64,000 nucleotides of DNA from Bacillus sp. FJAT-49711. Lineage in GTDB: Bacteria > Bacillota > Bacilli > Bacillales > Bacillaceae_C. Shown here one piece after another: positions 44,593 through 53,774 of the stretch. The stretch's first letter is position 1; every line of letters starts with the position of its first letter. The notes beneath the pieces are model-generated. The model did not search any database. It worked only from the letters and a program-made list of their open reading frames with translations, and had not been told where the DNA came from. The stretch is from assembly GCF_018343715.1 (NCBI RefSeq), contig NZ_JAGYPL010000002.1, positions 336,404-400,403 on the forward strand, given 5' to 3'. Position numbers and translations under genes: made by a program.

Positions 44593-45327
44593 ATGGAGTA
44601 TATAATGCTTTTTATTATTGGTGTTTGTGCAACCACCGTTGGGACATTAGCAGGTGGAGGAGGGTTCATCAGTTTTCCAGCAATGCTGATTTTAGGGATG
44701 CCTGTTCATTCAGCCATCGGCGCTAACAAAGTATCAAACACAATAAGTTCATTCTCTAGTTTTTTTCATTTATATAAAAAGAAAGAAATATCATTAAAAG
44801 AGTCTTTTTGGATTATTCCAGTCAGTCTTGGCGGTGGATTGAGTGGAGGATACATTGCTTCAAAAATATCTGGAGAGCATCTATTCATTATCGCTGTCAT
44901 TCTATTAATATTTGCATTTGTCACTTCTTTTAAAGGAAAGGGCAGTTTTACAGGTGAAAATCATTTAAAGATGGATAAGTTTAGTATCCCTGGACTGTAT
45001 GGCATCGGAATATACGATGGGCTTTTTGGTCCTGGACAAGGAACATTAATGTTTTATTTATTTGGTTTTCTAAAAATCTCTTATATCCAAGCTGTGGGAC
45101 TTGTCCGCCTCGCAACGTTTTCAAGCTGCTTCGGTGCAGCCATTTCGTACATTGCTGCTGGAAAAATCATTTGGCCACTTACGGTCGCACTTATGCTGGG
45201 ATCCTTAACAGGAGCTCAAATTGGAGTTCGCATTGCGGAGAAGCTAAAACCTCAATACGTAAAACCAGTTTTACGAATCGTGACTGTTGCGCTTATTATT
45301 CATATGGTGGTGGATCAAGTATTTTAG
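44593..45327 (+). CDS. TauE/SafE family sulfite exporter-like membrane protein
   Basis: Membrane protein of 244 residues with about seven helices. The duplicated family motifs are GTLAGGGGFISFPAMLILGM with HSAIGANKVSNT near the N-terminus, and GIYDGLFGPGQGTLM with QAVGLVRLATF in the second half. Members export sulfite, sulfoacetate or other organosulfur anions. The ATG at 44593 is preceded by GGAGGTG. No sulfur metabolism genes are adjacent. Confidence 0.9.
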   Translation: MEYIMLFIIGVCATTVGTLAGGGGFISFPAMLILGMPVHSAIGANKVSNTISSFSSFFHLYKKKEISLKESFWIIPVSLGGGLSGGYIASKISGEHLFIIAVILLIFAFVTSFKGKGSFTGENHLKMDKFSIPGLYGIGIYDGLFGPGQGTLMFYLFGFLKISYIQAVGLVRLATFSSCFGAAISYIAAGKIIWPLTVALMLGSLTGAQIGVRIAEKLKPQYVKPVLRIVTVALIIHMVVDQVF

Positions 45328-45376
45328 TGAAAAAGATCCACATATATTCTTCATAAATAAGAATAAAAAGTCAAAT

Positions 45377-45416
45377 GGCGCTAGGAATCTCAAAACTCCT
45401 TAGCGCCTTACTTTTT
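45377..45416. terminator. Bidirectional terminator
   Basis: GGCGCTAGGA and TCCTTAGCGCC pair around an A-rich loop; T runs flank both sides. It serves the convergent TauE-like and HsdR-N-like genes. Confidence 0.8.
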
Positions 45417-45435
45417 GCTGAAACTTTTATTTCCT

Positions 45436-46500
45436 TTATTTAAACAGTTCCGCAGTCTTTAATATTAGACTCTTCGATTCAAGTAAATCTATTGGCCTTT
45501 CAAACTCAATGACTGTACGATCCTTATCGTTTGGGGCATCGTTTAAAACAATAAAGTTACGATTTCTTTCGAAGAATACTCGCATAAGCCATTTACGAAT
45601 ATTATCGTCAATCAATATATTAAAGTAACTTTTATTATCCCTATAAAAAATTCTTTCAGGAGAAATTATCCCATTCAATATAACTTTTGCCACCGTGTAA
45701 CTTTCTAGCTCTTCATCTGTGGTTACAATTTCAGGCACTTCTGGTATCTTCTCTAGTTTTTCCTCCACAACATTTTTATGTTCAGTTGTAGATTTTAATG
45801 CTGCACTAAGTTTATCATTAACTTGTTCATTAACAATTTGCTTTAATCCTCTTTTAATTATAGGAGTAAACTTTTCTATAGTAGATTTGGTTTTGATTCC
45901 ATCGTAAATTTCACCTGCTAAAAACCTTACAAAATATTCTGATGGATCGTCGAATTGTTTAGAAAGAAATACTTTCAGAGCATTTAAATATTTTAACTCA
46001 GAAGCATTACTTGTTATTTTATCTACATCAAAACTTTCTTTTCGAAATTTATAAATTTCATTTATATGGATATCCTTTAATTCAGTAATCTTAAAAGTGA
46101 AGAACGGTGTTGTATCCATCTTATTCGGTTCTTCGAGGTCAGTAAAAAATTTATATTCAATACCATTTGTTAATATCCCGAACTTAGAAGTTGTAGTACC
46201 AAAATATCGAAATAATTGGGAATCATGTTTTGTTAACACTTGGGATATTGATTTACATTCAATCAGAATCACTGGATGACCGTCTAATAATATTGCAAAA
46301 TCAACTTTTTCTCCTTTTTTAATTCCAACATCGGCTGTGAATTCGGGATTGAATTCAGTAGGGTTGAATACGTCGTACCCAAGAATTTGAAAAAAAGGCA
46401 TAACAATCGCAGTTTTTGTAGCTTCTTCTGTCGTAATGGATGGCTGAAGAGTTTCGACCCTTTTGGCTAACATTTTTAATTGCTCTGTAAACTTCTCCAT
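45436..46500 (-). CDS. Stand-alone HsdR N-terminal nuclease-domain protein
   Basis: Protein of 354 residues with the type I restriction R-subunit N-terminal fold at about residues 20-160. The PD-(D/E)xK nuclease residues are visible: E27, D67 in KKGEKVDFAI and E81-x-K83 in ILIECKS, plus the QLFRYFGTTTSKFGILTNGI helix-strand. The C-terminal half has a helical linker and a small domain ending in DRTVIEFERPIDLLES. There is no helicase motor and no HsdM or HsdS gene nearby, so it is not a restriction enzyme in the usual sense. Such lone proteins are often prophage- or defence-linked; the role is unknown. Confidence 0.82.
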   Translation of the reverse strand: MEKFTEQLKMLAKRVETLQPSITTEEATKTAIVMPFFQILGYDVFNPTEFNPEFTADVGIKKGEKVDFAILLDGHPVILIECKSISQVLTKHDSQLFRYFGTTTSKFGILTNGIEYKFFTDLEEPNKMDTTPFFTFKITELKDIHINEIYKFRKESFDVDKITSNASELKYLNALKVFLSKQFDDPSEYFVRFLAGEIYDGIKTKSTIEKFTPIIKRGLKQIVNEQVNDKLSAALKSTTEHKNVVEEKLEKIPEVPEIVTTDEELESYTVAKVILNGIISPERIFYRDNKSYFNILIDDNIRKWLMRVFFERNRNFIVLNDAPNDKDRTVIEFERPIDLLESKSLILKTAELFK

Positions 46501-46775
46501 AAAAGACCCCTCCTAGATTTAATTTAAATATTTTTTCTCCCGAATATAGGGAATAATCAACTATTAAAAAAGATATTTAAATCGATTAGGCGATGTAAGG
46601 TTTACTTTAGAAGGAAGGTGTCTATTTTCATGAGTTGTTTATTTCTTGTTACTATTTGCCTAGTACAATTATCATACCATATTTTTAGAATTTAATGAAA
46701 ATAATATCAATTTTACAAATATTTCACCGCAATACTTTAACTAGATGGATAAAAAGTATATTTTTTTATTTATCA

Positions 46776-46802
46776 TTAGCACTCGTTGTCACAGAGTGCT
46801 AA
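46776..46802. promoter_or_regulatory. CIRCE element (HrcA operator) upstream of htpG
   Basis: TTAGCACTC (46776-46784), nine bases, GAGTGCTAA (46794-46802): a perfect match to the CIRCE consensus. It lies 54 bases before the htpG ATG. Confidence 0.96.
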
Positions 46803-46856
46803 AATAGATATGTCTATTTAATAATTATTTTTATATGATTGAAAGGAGACTTATTC

Positions 46857-48737
46857 ATGGAAAAAAAGCTATTCCAAGCAGAATCTAAAAGGCTATTGGA
46901 AATGATGATTAACTCCATTTATTCTCAGAAGGAAATTTTCCTAAGGGAGTTGATCTCCAATTCTAGTGATGCCATCGACAAAATTTATTACAAAGCATTG
47001 ACGGATGATTCGTTAAGCTTTGACAAAGACAGCTACTACATAAAAGTGACGGCAGATAAAGAAAACAGAATGTTAAAGGTGACCGATACTGGTATCGGAA
47101 TGACGAAAGAAGAGCTCGAAACGAATCTTGGAATTATTGCAAAGAGTGGCTCTCTTGCATTCAAAACTGAAAATGAATTAAAAGATGACCATGATATTAT
47201 TGGTCAATTTGGTGTTGGGTTTTATTCAGCTTTTATGGTAGCTGACGAAGTTACTGTCATTAGTAAAGCTTTAGGAAGTGACGAGGCGTACAGATGGCAT
47301 TCAGATGGAGCAGATGGATACACGATTGAGCCATTTGAAACAGAATCAGTCGGTACGGAAATCACATTAAAAATTAAAGAAAATACAGAAGAAGAACAGT
47401 ATGACGAGTACTTAGAAGAGTATGGTTTAAAATCAATTATAAAGAAATACTCTGACTTCATTCGTTATCCAATCAAAATGGATGTTACCGAAAGTAAGCT
47501 AAAAGAAGGCACTGAAAATGAGTACGAAGAAATTAAAGAAGAACAGACCATCAATAGTATGGTGCCGATTTGGAGAAAAAATAAAAGTGAACTGACTGAT
47601 GAGGATTACGAGAATTTTTATTCAGAGAAGCACTATGGCTATGACAAGCCATTAGCACATATTCATACAAGTGTCGATGGAGCTATTCGTTACAATGCCA
47701 TTTTATATATTCCTGAAAAAACGCCTTTTGACTACTATTCTAAGGAGTATGAAAAAGGGTTGGAATTGTATTCAAATGGCGTACTGATTATGAATAAATG
47801 TGGGGATCTGCTTCCTGATTATTTCAGCTTTGTAAAAGGAATGGTCGATTCACCTGATTTATCTCTCAACATCTCAAGGGAAATTTTACAGCATGACCGT
47901 CAATTGAAGCGAATCGCGAATAATATAAGTAAAAAGATTAAAAGCGAATTGCAAAGCTTATTAAAAAACGATCGGGACAAGTATGCTACATTTTATGATT
48001 CCTTCGGCAGACAGCTGAAATATGGCGTATATAGTGATTACGGAATGAATAAAGAAACATTGCAGGATTTGTTAATGTTCTATTCTTCCAAAGAGAAAAA
48101 GCTTGTCACATTGGATGAATACGTTTCTAGAATGCCTGAGGATCAGAAATATATTTATTATGCTTCTGGTGAATCAATTGAAAGAATTGAAAAGTTGCCG
48201 CAAACAGAATTAGTAGCGGACAAAGGTTATGAAATTTTATATTTCACGGAAGATATTGATGAGTTCGCTATTAAAATGTTGATGAACTATAAAGAAAAAG
48301 AGTTCAAATCTGTATCTAGCAGTGATTTAGGAATTGACGCCGCAGATAAAGAAGACAAATCGGAGTCAGAAGAGAGGGCTGACAAAGATCTTTTCAACGA
48401 AATGAAAAATATTCTGTCAGATAGAGTGAAGGACGTAAGAGCGTCAAAAAGATTGAGATCTCATCCTGTGTGCTTCTCAACAGATGGCGAAGTTACAATC
48501 GAAATGGAAAAAATCCTCAATGCTATGCCAGATAATCAAAACATCCAGGCAGAAAAGGTATTGGAAATCAACACTCACCATGAGGTCTTCCAATCCTTAA
48601 AAGAGGCATTTGAAAAAGATAAAGACAAATTATCACTATATACAAATTTATTATACAATCAAGCTCTACTAATCGAAGGCTTGCCAATTAAAGATCCAGT
48701 CGAATTTACAAATGACATATGTAAAGTGATGCTTTGA
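46857..48737 (+). CDS. htpG: Molecular chaperone HtpG (Hsp90)
   Basis: Cytosolic Hsp90 chaperone of 626 residues, the same length as the B. subtilis protein. The GHKL ATPase motifs are intact: [23 protein letters not shown] and [14 protein letters not shown]. The middle-domain motif [14 protein letters not shown] carries the catalytic-loop Arg. The ATG at 46857 is nine bases from AAAGGAG; the upstream in-frame codon at 46839 overlaps the leader. A perfect CIRCE predicts repression by HrcA, unlike B. subtilis htpG, which is reported as a CIRCE-independent class III heat-shock gene. Confidence 0.97.
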   Translation: MEKKLFQAESKRLLEMMINSIYSQKEIFLRELISNSSDAIDKIYYKALTDDSLSFDKDSYYIKVTADKENRMLKVTDTGIGMTKEELETNLGIIAKSGSLAFKTENELKDDHDIIGQFGVGFYSAFMVADEVTVISKALGSDEAYRWHSDGADGYTIEPFETESVGTEITLKIKENTEEEQYDEYLEEYGLKSIIKKYSDFIRYPIKMDVTESKLKEGTENEYEEIKEEQTINSMVPIWRKNKSELTDEDYENFYSEKHYGYDKPLAHIHTSVDGAIRYNAILYIPEKTPFDYYSKEYEKGLELYSNGVLIMNKCGDLLPDYFSFVKGMVDSPDLSLNISREILQHDRQLKRIANNISKKIKSELQSLLKNDRDKYATFYDSFGRQLKYGVYSDYGMNKETLQDLLMFYSSKEKKLVTLDEYVSRMPEDQKYIYYASGESIERIEKLPQTELVADKGYEILYFTEDIDEFAIKMLMNYKEKEFKSVSSSDLGIDAADKEDKSESEERADKDLFNEMKNILSDRVKDVRASKRLRSHPVCFSTDGEVTIEMEKILNAMPDNQNIQAEKVLEINTHHEVFQSLKEAFEKDKDKLSLYTNLLYNQALLIEGLPIKDPVEFTNDICKVML

Positions 48738-48739
48738 TT

Positions 48740-48989
48740 AAAAAGAGGCTGGGACATAACTAAAACAATCAAACCTAAAGACGAACAATGATCTAACTTA
48801 GCGGATGAAATATACGAAGACTCCTGTGGGAGGAAGGCATAGGTGAGACCCCGCAGCTCGGGACGAGCGAGGAGGCTCGCCAGCCGCCCACGGAAAGCGA
48901 AGTATATTTCCGGAGCGGGTATATGCACTAAACAACCTATTGTTCGGATTTATCTCTGTCTGGAATAGTTATGTCCTGGTCTCTTTTTT
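48740..48989. repeat. ~245-bp structured intergenic repeat, copy 2 (inverted)
   Basis: Reverse complement of the repeat at 39993-40237, beginning AAAAGAGGCTGGGACATAACT and ending AGTTATGTCCTGGTCTCTTT. It starts three bases after the htpG stop, as copy 1 starts four bases after the YdeI-like stop. The pairs GAAATATAC/GTATATTTC and CGAACAAT/ATTGTTCG inside it support folding as one long hairpin that ends in a T run, so it could serve as a terminator. Confidence 0.9.
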
Positions 48990-49004
48990 GAAAAGAACTT
49001 TATT

Positions 49005-49472
49005 TTATTTACTCCACTGTTTTTCCTGTAATTGGGAAAGTATATTAGCATTAAACTTGCTCTCTTCTTCACCAAAGTAAAAAACTTCTAAAGAAACTCC
49101 TTTCGAATTTAGGACCTTATTATTTTCTTTTAAGCAACTGTTAATTATCTCGTATGGATTTTCACCTGTTGATCGATATTTAATATACTGCATGGCTGGT
49201 ACAGTAAAGCCGATCATTCCGTTTGGAGTTTTTTCTAGCGGCGTAACTTCCATGCAATAAATATAAGTGAATAAATTATCATTTGAGAAATGGACACAAG
49301 TATATGTCGTTTCATCTGCGATATTTTCAATCTCGCTTCTTCTATCCATGAATATTTTGCGTACCTCAGCAATTCCTGTAATGTTTTGGAAAGAAGCTGT
49401 TACGGAGATTCCAATATAATTTTTATCACATAATTGGACGACGTCAATGTTCTCGCGAATCAGTTCTTCCAA
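49005..49472 (-). CDS. GyrI-like / effector-binding domain protein
   Basis: Protein of 155 residues with the pattern of AraC-type effector-binding (GyrI-like) domains: KNYIGISVTASFQNITG near residue 17, then TYIYCMEVTPLEKTPNGMIG and FTVPAMQYIKYRSTGE, the segment that closes the ligand pocket in the family. No DNA-binding domain. The assignment is moderate because similarity is read by eye. Confidence 0.65.
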   Translation of the reverse strand: MEELIRENIDVVQLCDKNYIGISVTASFQNITGIAEVRKIFMDRRSEIENIADETTYTCVHFSNDNLFTYIYCMEVTPLEKTPNGMIGFTVPAMQYIKYRSTGENPYEIINSCLKENNKVLNSKGVSLEVFYFGEEESKFNANILSQLQEKQWSK

Positions 49473-49598
49473 TTCTCCTTATTTTTGATTTATTACTTTT
49501 CAAGGATTTATTCGATTAATTGTATACAATATTCCTCTTCCGACAAAAAACTTCCTGAAACAAAATTACATTTTAGGAAGTTAGAAAATCTTAATATA

Positions 49599-49724
49599 TT
49601 ATTGTCCGCACACTATTTTTCTCTGTAGCTCCAATTTCTCTTTTAAAAATTCTCTTACCTCCTTAGTGGTTAGTCCTAAATGTTTTGCTTGCAGGATAAG
49701 CACTGTCCATTCTTGATCTAACAT
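49599..49724 (-). CDS. SinI-like antirepressor micro-ORF (41 aa)
   Basis: The 41-codon frame reads MLDQEWTVLILQAKHLGLTT, then KEVREFLKEK and a short basic tail to a TAA. The pattern LDxEW...LIxxAKxxGLTxxEVRxFL is the SinI dimerisation helix pair, by which SinI binds and inactivates the repressor SinR (SlrA is a paralogue). A GGGAG lies one base before the ATG and another 13 bases before, so the ribosome site is not ideal. No SinR gene is adjacent, so it is an orphan antirepressor that could act on a SinR encoded elsewhere. The rest of the interval 49473-49896 shows nothing else I can identify. Confidence 0.75.
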   Translation of the reverse strand: MLDQEWTVLILQAKHLGLTTKEVREFLKEKLELQRKIVCGQ

Positions 49725-49896
49725 ACTCCCTTTTTCACTCCCAAAAACTATTTTTTCTAAAAGGACGGAGGATCGCCATTTTTATATGAATAGCATATCC
49801 TACTAAGGTTAGAACTGAGTTAAAAAGGTAAGAAAACTGTATTCCTTTTTTCGACATAAAAAATGGAATCAGCACAATGTATGTCTGATTCCATTA

Positions 49897-50595
49897 TCAA
49901 TTACCGCGCCACCCTTTATTATCGCTTTCAGTTGAGAACTTATAACCAAATCCTCTTACTGTTTGGATGTATTTTGGATAACGTGGTTCGTCTTCAATTT
50001 TTCTTCTTAACGTACTTAAATGGACAAGTACCGTTTTTAGCTCAGCTTCAGAATCTATTCCCCAAATCACTTCATACAGCTGTTCCGCACTGAATACTTG
50101 ATTAGGGTGTTCAGCCAAATAAAAGAGCAGCATTCTTTCTTTAGTAAAAAGTTCTACCCTTTCTCCTTTTTTATGTACACTTTTATCATTAAAATTCAAA
50201 GTTAAATTTCCTAACGTCAAAACATTAAAATTGGTTAAACCGCTTCTTCGAATATTAGCCTTTATTCTTGCAACCACTTCAGGTGGATCGAAAGGCTTTA
50301 TAATATAATCATCACAGCCAATTTCAAAACCTCTTACAATCGTACTCTTCGTACTTTCGCCAGTAATAAAGATAAGAATCCCATTAGATATTTCTCTATA
50401 TTTTCTAGCAAGCTCAAATCCATTTTTATCGGGTAGATGGATATCAAGCAATACAATATGGGGGGTCACTTCTTCTATTAAGCGTACTCCATCTGCCGCA
50501 TTTAAAGAGGAATAAACAGTAAATCCTTCTTTTTCTAAAAATAAACGCAGTATTTCAACAATGGAGAATTCATCCTCGATAATTAATACATTCAA
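49897..50595 (-). CDS. OmpR-family response regulator
   Basis: Response regulator of 232 residues. The receiver domain has the acidic pair E7/D8 (IIEDE), the phosphoacceptor D51 in VLLDIHLPDKNG, and the conserved Lys in DDYIIKPF. A C-terminal winged helix follows (KERMLLFYLAEHPNQVFSAE; VRGFGYKF). The start is a TTG at 50595 behind AAGGGGGATGG, because upstream residues do not belong to the family. It is divergent from a histidine kinase gene 233 bases away, the probable partner. Target genes are unknown. Confidence 0.9.
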   Translation of the reverse strand: MNVLIIEDEFSIVEILRLFLEKEGFTVYSSLNAADGVRLIEEVTPHIVLLDIHLPDKNGFELARKYREISNGILIFITGESTKSTIVRGFEIGCDDYIIKPFDPPEVVARIKANIRRSGLTNFNVLTLGNLTLNFNDKSVHKKGERVELFTKERMLLFYLAEHPNQVFSAEQLYEVIWGIDSEAELKTVLVHLSTLRRKIEDEPRYPKYIQTVRGFGYKFSTESDNKGWRGN

Positions 50596-50828
50596 TGATC
50601 CATCCCCCTTCCATTTATCAATACTATTGAATAAGACAGAAATAATTCCAATTTTTAAAAGTCTATGAATATAAGGAGATAGTGAAAGATTCCCGTGTGG
50701 CAATTCTAGTGCTTAATGACTATATATCATTACTATATCATACTTTTGTTAATCCGATAAATCCCATGGTAGGCAAAAAGTGGTAATATATAGGGAAAGA
50801 TTCATATAAAAGGGATGGTAATATTAGA

Positions 50829-52832
50829 ATGAAACTTCGATCGTTTCTATTCCTAATAACTGTATGTTTTCTAGTGTTATGTATGGGACCCAGTATAAAA
50901 GTAAGTGGAGAACAAAGAGCAACGGGGGTTTCAACTTTAAATGGAGAATGGGAATTTTATTGGGAAAAGCTTTATACTCCTATAGATTTTGAAAAAAACA
51001 ATGGCTTGATCGTGCCCAAGAAGGTAAATGTTCCGCAAACTTGGAGTCAATATGAAATAGGAGGCAAAAAACTGCCGAAAGTGGGATATGCCACGTACCG
51101 CTTAGTAATAGATTTACCATTAGAAGAGGCAGGTTCAATAAAAGCTTTATTGATTCCGGGGTTATCATCGGCTCATACTTTATGGATTAATGATGAGGTT
51201 AAGTGGAAAAGCGGCAAAGTAGGGAAAAGTAAAGACTCATCGAAACCGGGTAATTCCTTGAAAATTGTTCAATTTCAATCTGAATCTAATCAAGTTGAAA
51301 TTGTTATCCAAGTCTCCAACTTTCAACAGCGAAAGGCGGGAATAACGGAAGCCATTCTAATAGGAGACCCGGAAGAAGTCTATCAATATCATGAAAAAAA
51401 GCTCCTCACTAGAGCTATCATTGTAATTAGCTTAATTGTGATGGGCTTCTATCATATTACTTTATTTGCTAATCGTCGGAAAGAACGTTCGCAAATCTTT
51501 TTTGGACTTGTATGTATTTTTGTAGCGATGAGATCTGCCCTTCTCGAAGCGGGATTAGTTACATATATTTACTCCGTTTTATCTTGGGAGGCAGCGAGTA
51601 AACTTGAATATTTAGGTGCTTCCTTAGGTGTATTATTTTTTACTTTGTTTACATATACACAATATGCTAAGGATATGAATCAAAAGTATAGAAACATAAT
51701 CATTATGACGATGGGCTTATATAGTGTATTCGTAATGGTAACTCCCGTCATTATATTTACAAACACTATGCTATTCTTTCAAATTCTCATTATCCTTTCT
51801 TTTCTCTATTTGCTTTTTGTTTATATAAAAGCATTCATACATAGACGTGAAGGCTCTATTGGTAATATTTTAGCGATATCGTTTCTTTTTTTTACGGTCA
51901 TCAACGATATTTTATTTTATAATAATGTCGTTAAAACGACGGAGCTTGCTTCAGTCGGTTTATTTTTTTATTTATTTACCCAATCAGTTATCATATCAAA
52001 AAAATTCTCATTGTCCTTTATTCGTATAGAAAAATTATCGGAGGAGTTAACGAGATTAAATACAACTTTGGAGCAGCAAGTACATAATAGAACGATTGCC
52101 CTTCAGCTTACAAATAAGGAGCTTCATGAAACTAACGAAAAATTAAATGAAGCCCATCAATCGCGAAGCAGGTGGATTCATAATATTTCACATGAAATTG
52201 CAACTCCGCTAACGAGTATTCGCGCTTATACGAAAGCGATTTTAGACGGAATAATCGAAAGTGATAAAAAATACATTCAATTACTATATGATCAAAGTTT
52301 ATACATTTCGCGAATGTTAAATGATTTGCGTGATATGACGGAAATAGAAAATAAAGAAATAAAGTTTAATATGGAGAGAGTTAATATTAAGGAGTTTTGC
52401 ATCCATATTTTTGAAAAATATAAATGGGATATTGAGAAACAAGGGATTCTTTTTACATACGAAGATTTCCTTCCTGGCCCGGTATTTTCAATAATAGATT
52501 CGATGCGGATGGAGCAAGTAATTGTTAACCTCCTGACGAATGCACAAAGATTCGTAGATCATGGAGGAAGCATCACGTTAGAAGTGAGTAAAGAAAATGA
52601 AAAGAATGTAAAAATTGCCATCAGGGATAATGGATCCGGCATAAATGAAAAAGATATTAAAGTTATATTCGAGCGCTTTTATAGGGGAAGTGATCAAGGA
52701 AAATCGCATAGCGGCTCTGGATTAGGGCTGGCCATTTCAAAGGAAATAATTCATTATCACAACGGAATGATTGCTGTGGAAAGTGAGGAAGGGAAAGGCA
52801 GCTATTTTTATATAATGTTGCCGATCATCTAA
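50829..52832 (+). CDS. Sensor histidine kinase with extracellular DISMED2 and 7TM domains
   Basis: Membrane sensor of 667 residues. A signal peptide (1 to about 27) is followed by a galactose-binding-like DISMED2 ectodomain (about 35-185; NGEWEFYWEKLYTP, VNVPQTWSQYEIGG), a seven-helix 7TMR-DISM region (about 197-395), a coiled coil (about 405-440), and the kinase core. The phosphoacceptor is H455 in HNISHEIATPLTSIR; the N, G1 and G2 boxes appear as VNLLTNAQRF, IRDNGSGI and GSGLGLAISKEI. Such sensors detect small extracellular ligands, often sugars. Paired by position with the divergent OmpR-type regulator. Confidence 0.92.
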   Translation: MKLRSFLFLITVCFLVLCMGPSIKVSGEQRATGVSTLNGEWEFYWEKLYTPIDFEKNNGLIVPKKVNVPQTWSQYEIGGKKLPKVGYATYRLVIDLPLEEAGSIKALLIPGLSSAHTLWINDEVKWKSGKVGKSKDSSKPGNSLKIVQFQSESNQVEIVIQVSNFQQRKAGITEAILIGDPEEVYQYHEKKLLTRAIIVISLIVMGFYHITLFANRRKERSQIFFGLVCIFVAMRSALLEAGLVTYIYSVLSWEAASKLEYLGASLGVLFFTLFTYTQYAKDMNQKYRNIIIMTMGLYSVFVMVTPVIIFTNTMLFFQILIILSFLYLLFVYIKAFIHRREGSIGNILAISFLFFTVINDILFYNNVVKTTELASVGLFFYLFTQSVIISKKFSLSFIRIEKLSEELTRLNTTLEQQVHNRTIALQLTNKELHETNEKLNEAHQSRSRWIHNISHEIATPLTSIRAYTKAILDGIIESDKKYIQLLYDQSLYISRMLNDLRDMTEIENKEIKFNMERVNIKEFCIHIFEKYKWDIEKQGILFTYEDFLPGPVFSIIDSMRMEQVIVNLLTNAQRFVDHGGSITLEVSKENEKNVKIAIRDNGSGINEKDIKVIFERFYRGSDQGKSHSGSGLGLAISKEIIHYHNGMIAVESEEGKGSYFYIMLPII

Positions 52833-52918
52833 TTTTCATCTCCTAATAAATAAATCTGTCAAACTCGGGTATATCAATAGTATGTTCTTAGAACAGTAGT
52901 ATTAGGAGATGAAAATAT

Positions 52919-53758
52919 ATGAAATGGGAAGGTAGAAGAGGCAGCGCGAATATAGAAGATAAAAGAGGCAAGGGTGGTACGATGATTGCGGGGGGAGGGA
53001 TTGGCAGTCTAATTCTGCTCTTAGTCTTCACTTTTCTGGGAGGAGATCCCGGATCACTATTGCAAGGGGTTCAACCTCAAGGCTATGATAATCCACCACC
53101 GTATGAAGAAACAGCGAAAGAAAAAGAACTATCGGAATTTGTCTCTGTCGTTTTGGCAGATACTGAGGACGTATGGAGTGAGATTTTTAAAGAGAATGGC
53201 CTTGAATACAAAAATCCGATATTAGTATTATACACAGATAGTGTTCAATCTGCCTGTGGAGCGGCAAGTTCAGCGGTAGGACCTTTCTATTGCCCTGGGG
53301 ATCAGAAGCTATACATTGATTTGAGCTTTTATGATGAACTCCAGCAAAGATTTAATGCTCCAGGAGATTTTGCAATGGCTTATGTGATTGCCCACGAGGT
53401 GGGACATCATGTACAGAAGCTATTGGGAACGAGTGATCAAGTTGCAGCATTAAGACAAAAGCTAAGCGAAAAGGAATACAATAAATATTCAGTTAGACTT
53501 GAATTACAGGCAGATTATTATGCCGGCGTTTGGGCAAATCATGCAGAGAGTTTGAATATATTGGATGATGGTGATATTGCGGAGGCGATCAAAGCGGCAA
53601 GTGCTGTCGGTGATGATACACTTCAAAAACAAGCAAGAGGATATGTCGTACCCGAGAGCTTTACACATGGGACGTCTGAACAGAGAATGCGCTGGTTCAA
53701 AAAAGGATATCAATCAGGTGATTTAGATGAGGGAGATACCTTTAATACTCAGGAATAA
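52919..53758 (+). CDS. Neutral zinc metallopeptidase (YpfJ family)
   Basis: Membrane-anchored protein of 279 residues. The cytosolic N-terminus MKWEGRRGSANIEDKRG is the family signature, followed by one transmembrane helix (about 22-42) and a zincin domain with the zinc motif HEVGHH in AYVIAHEVGHHVQKLLG, plus the third ligand region LELQADYYAGVWANHA. No substrate is known. The start has TTAGGAGATG upstream. The following cupin gene begins 16 bases after its stop, so they may form an operon. Confidence 0.92.
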   Translation: MKWEGRRGSANIEDKRGKGGTMIAGGGIGSLILLLVFTFLGGDPGSLLQGVQPQGYDNPPPYEETAKEKELSEFVSVVLADTEDVWSEIFKENGLEYKNPILVLYTDSVQSACGAASSAVGPFYCPGDQKLYIDLSFYDELQQRFNAPGDFAMAYVIAHEVGHHVQKLLGTSDQVAALRQKLSEKEYNKYSVRLELQADYYAGVWANHAESLNILDDGDIAEAIKAASAVGDDTLQKQARGYVVPESFTHGTSEQRMRWFKKGYQSGDLDEGDTFNTQE

Positions 53759-53774
53759 TAAAGGAGGAGTTACA

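Noticed and set aside
45436..48989. Idea that the HsdR-N-like gene and the flanking repeats form a defence island
   Set aside because: The neighbours are housekeeping genes (TauE-like, htpG) and no integrase, methylase or toxin-antitoxin genes are present.
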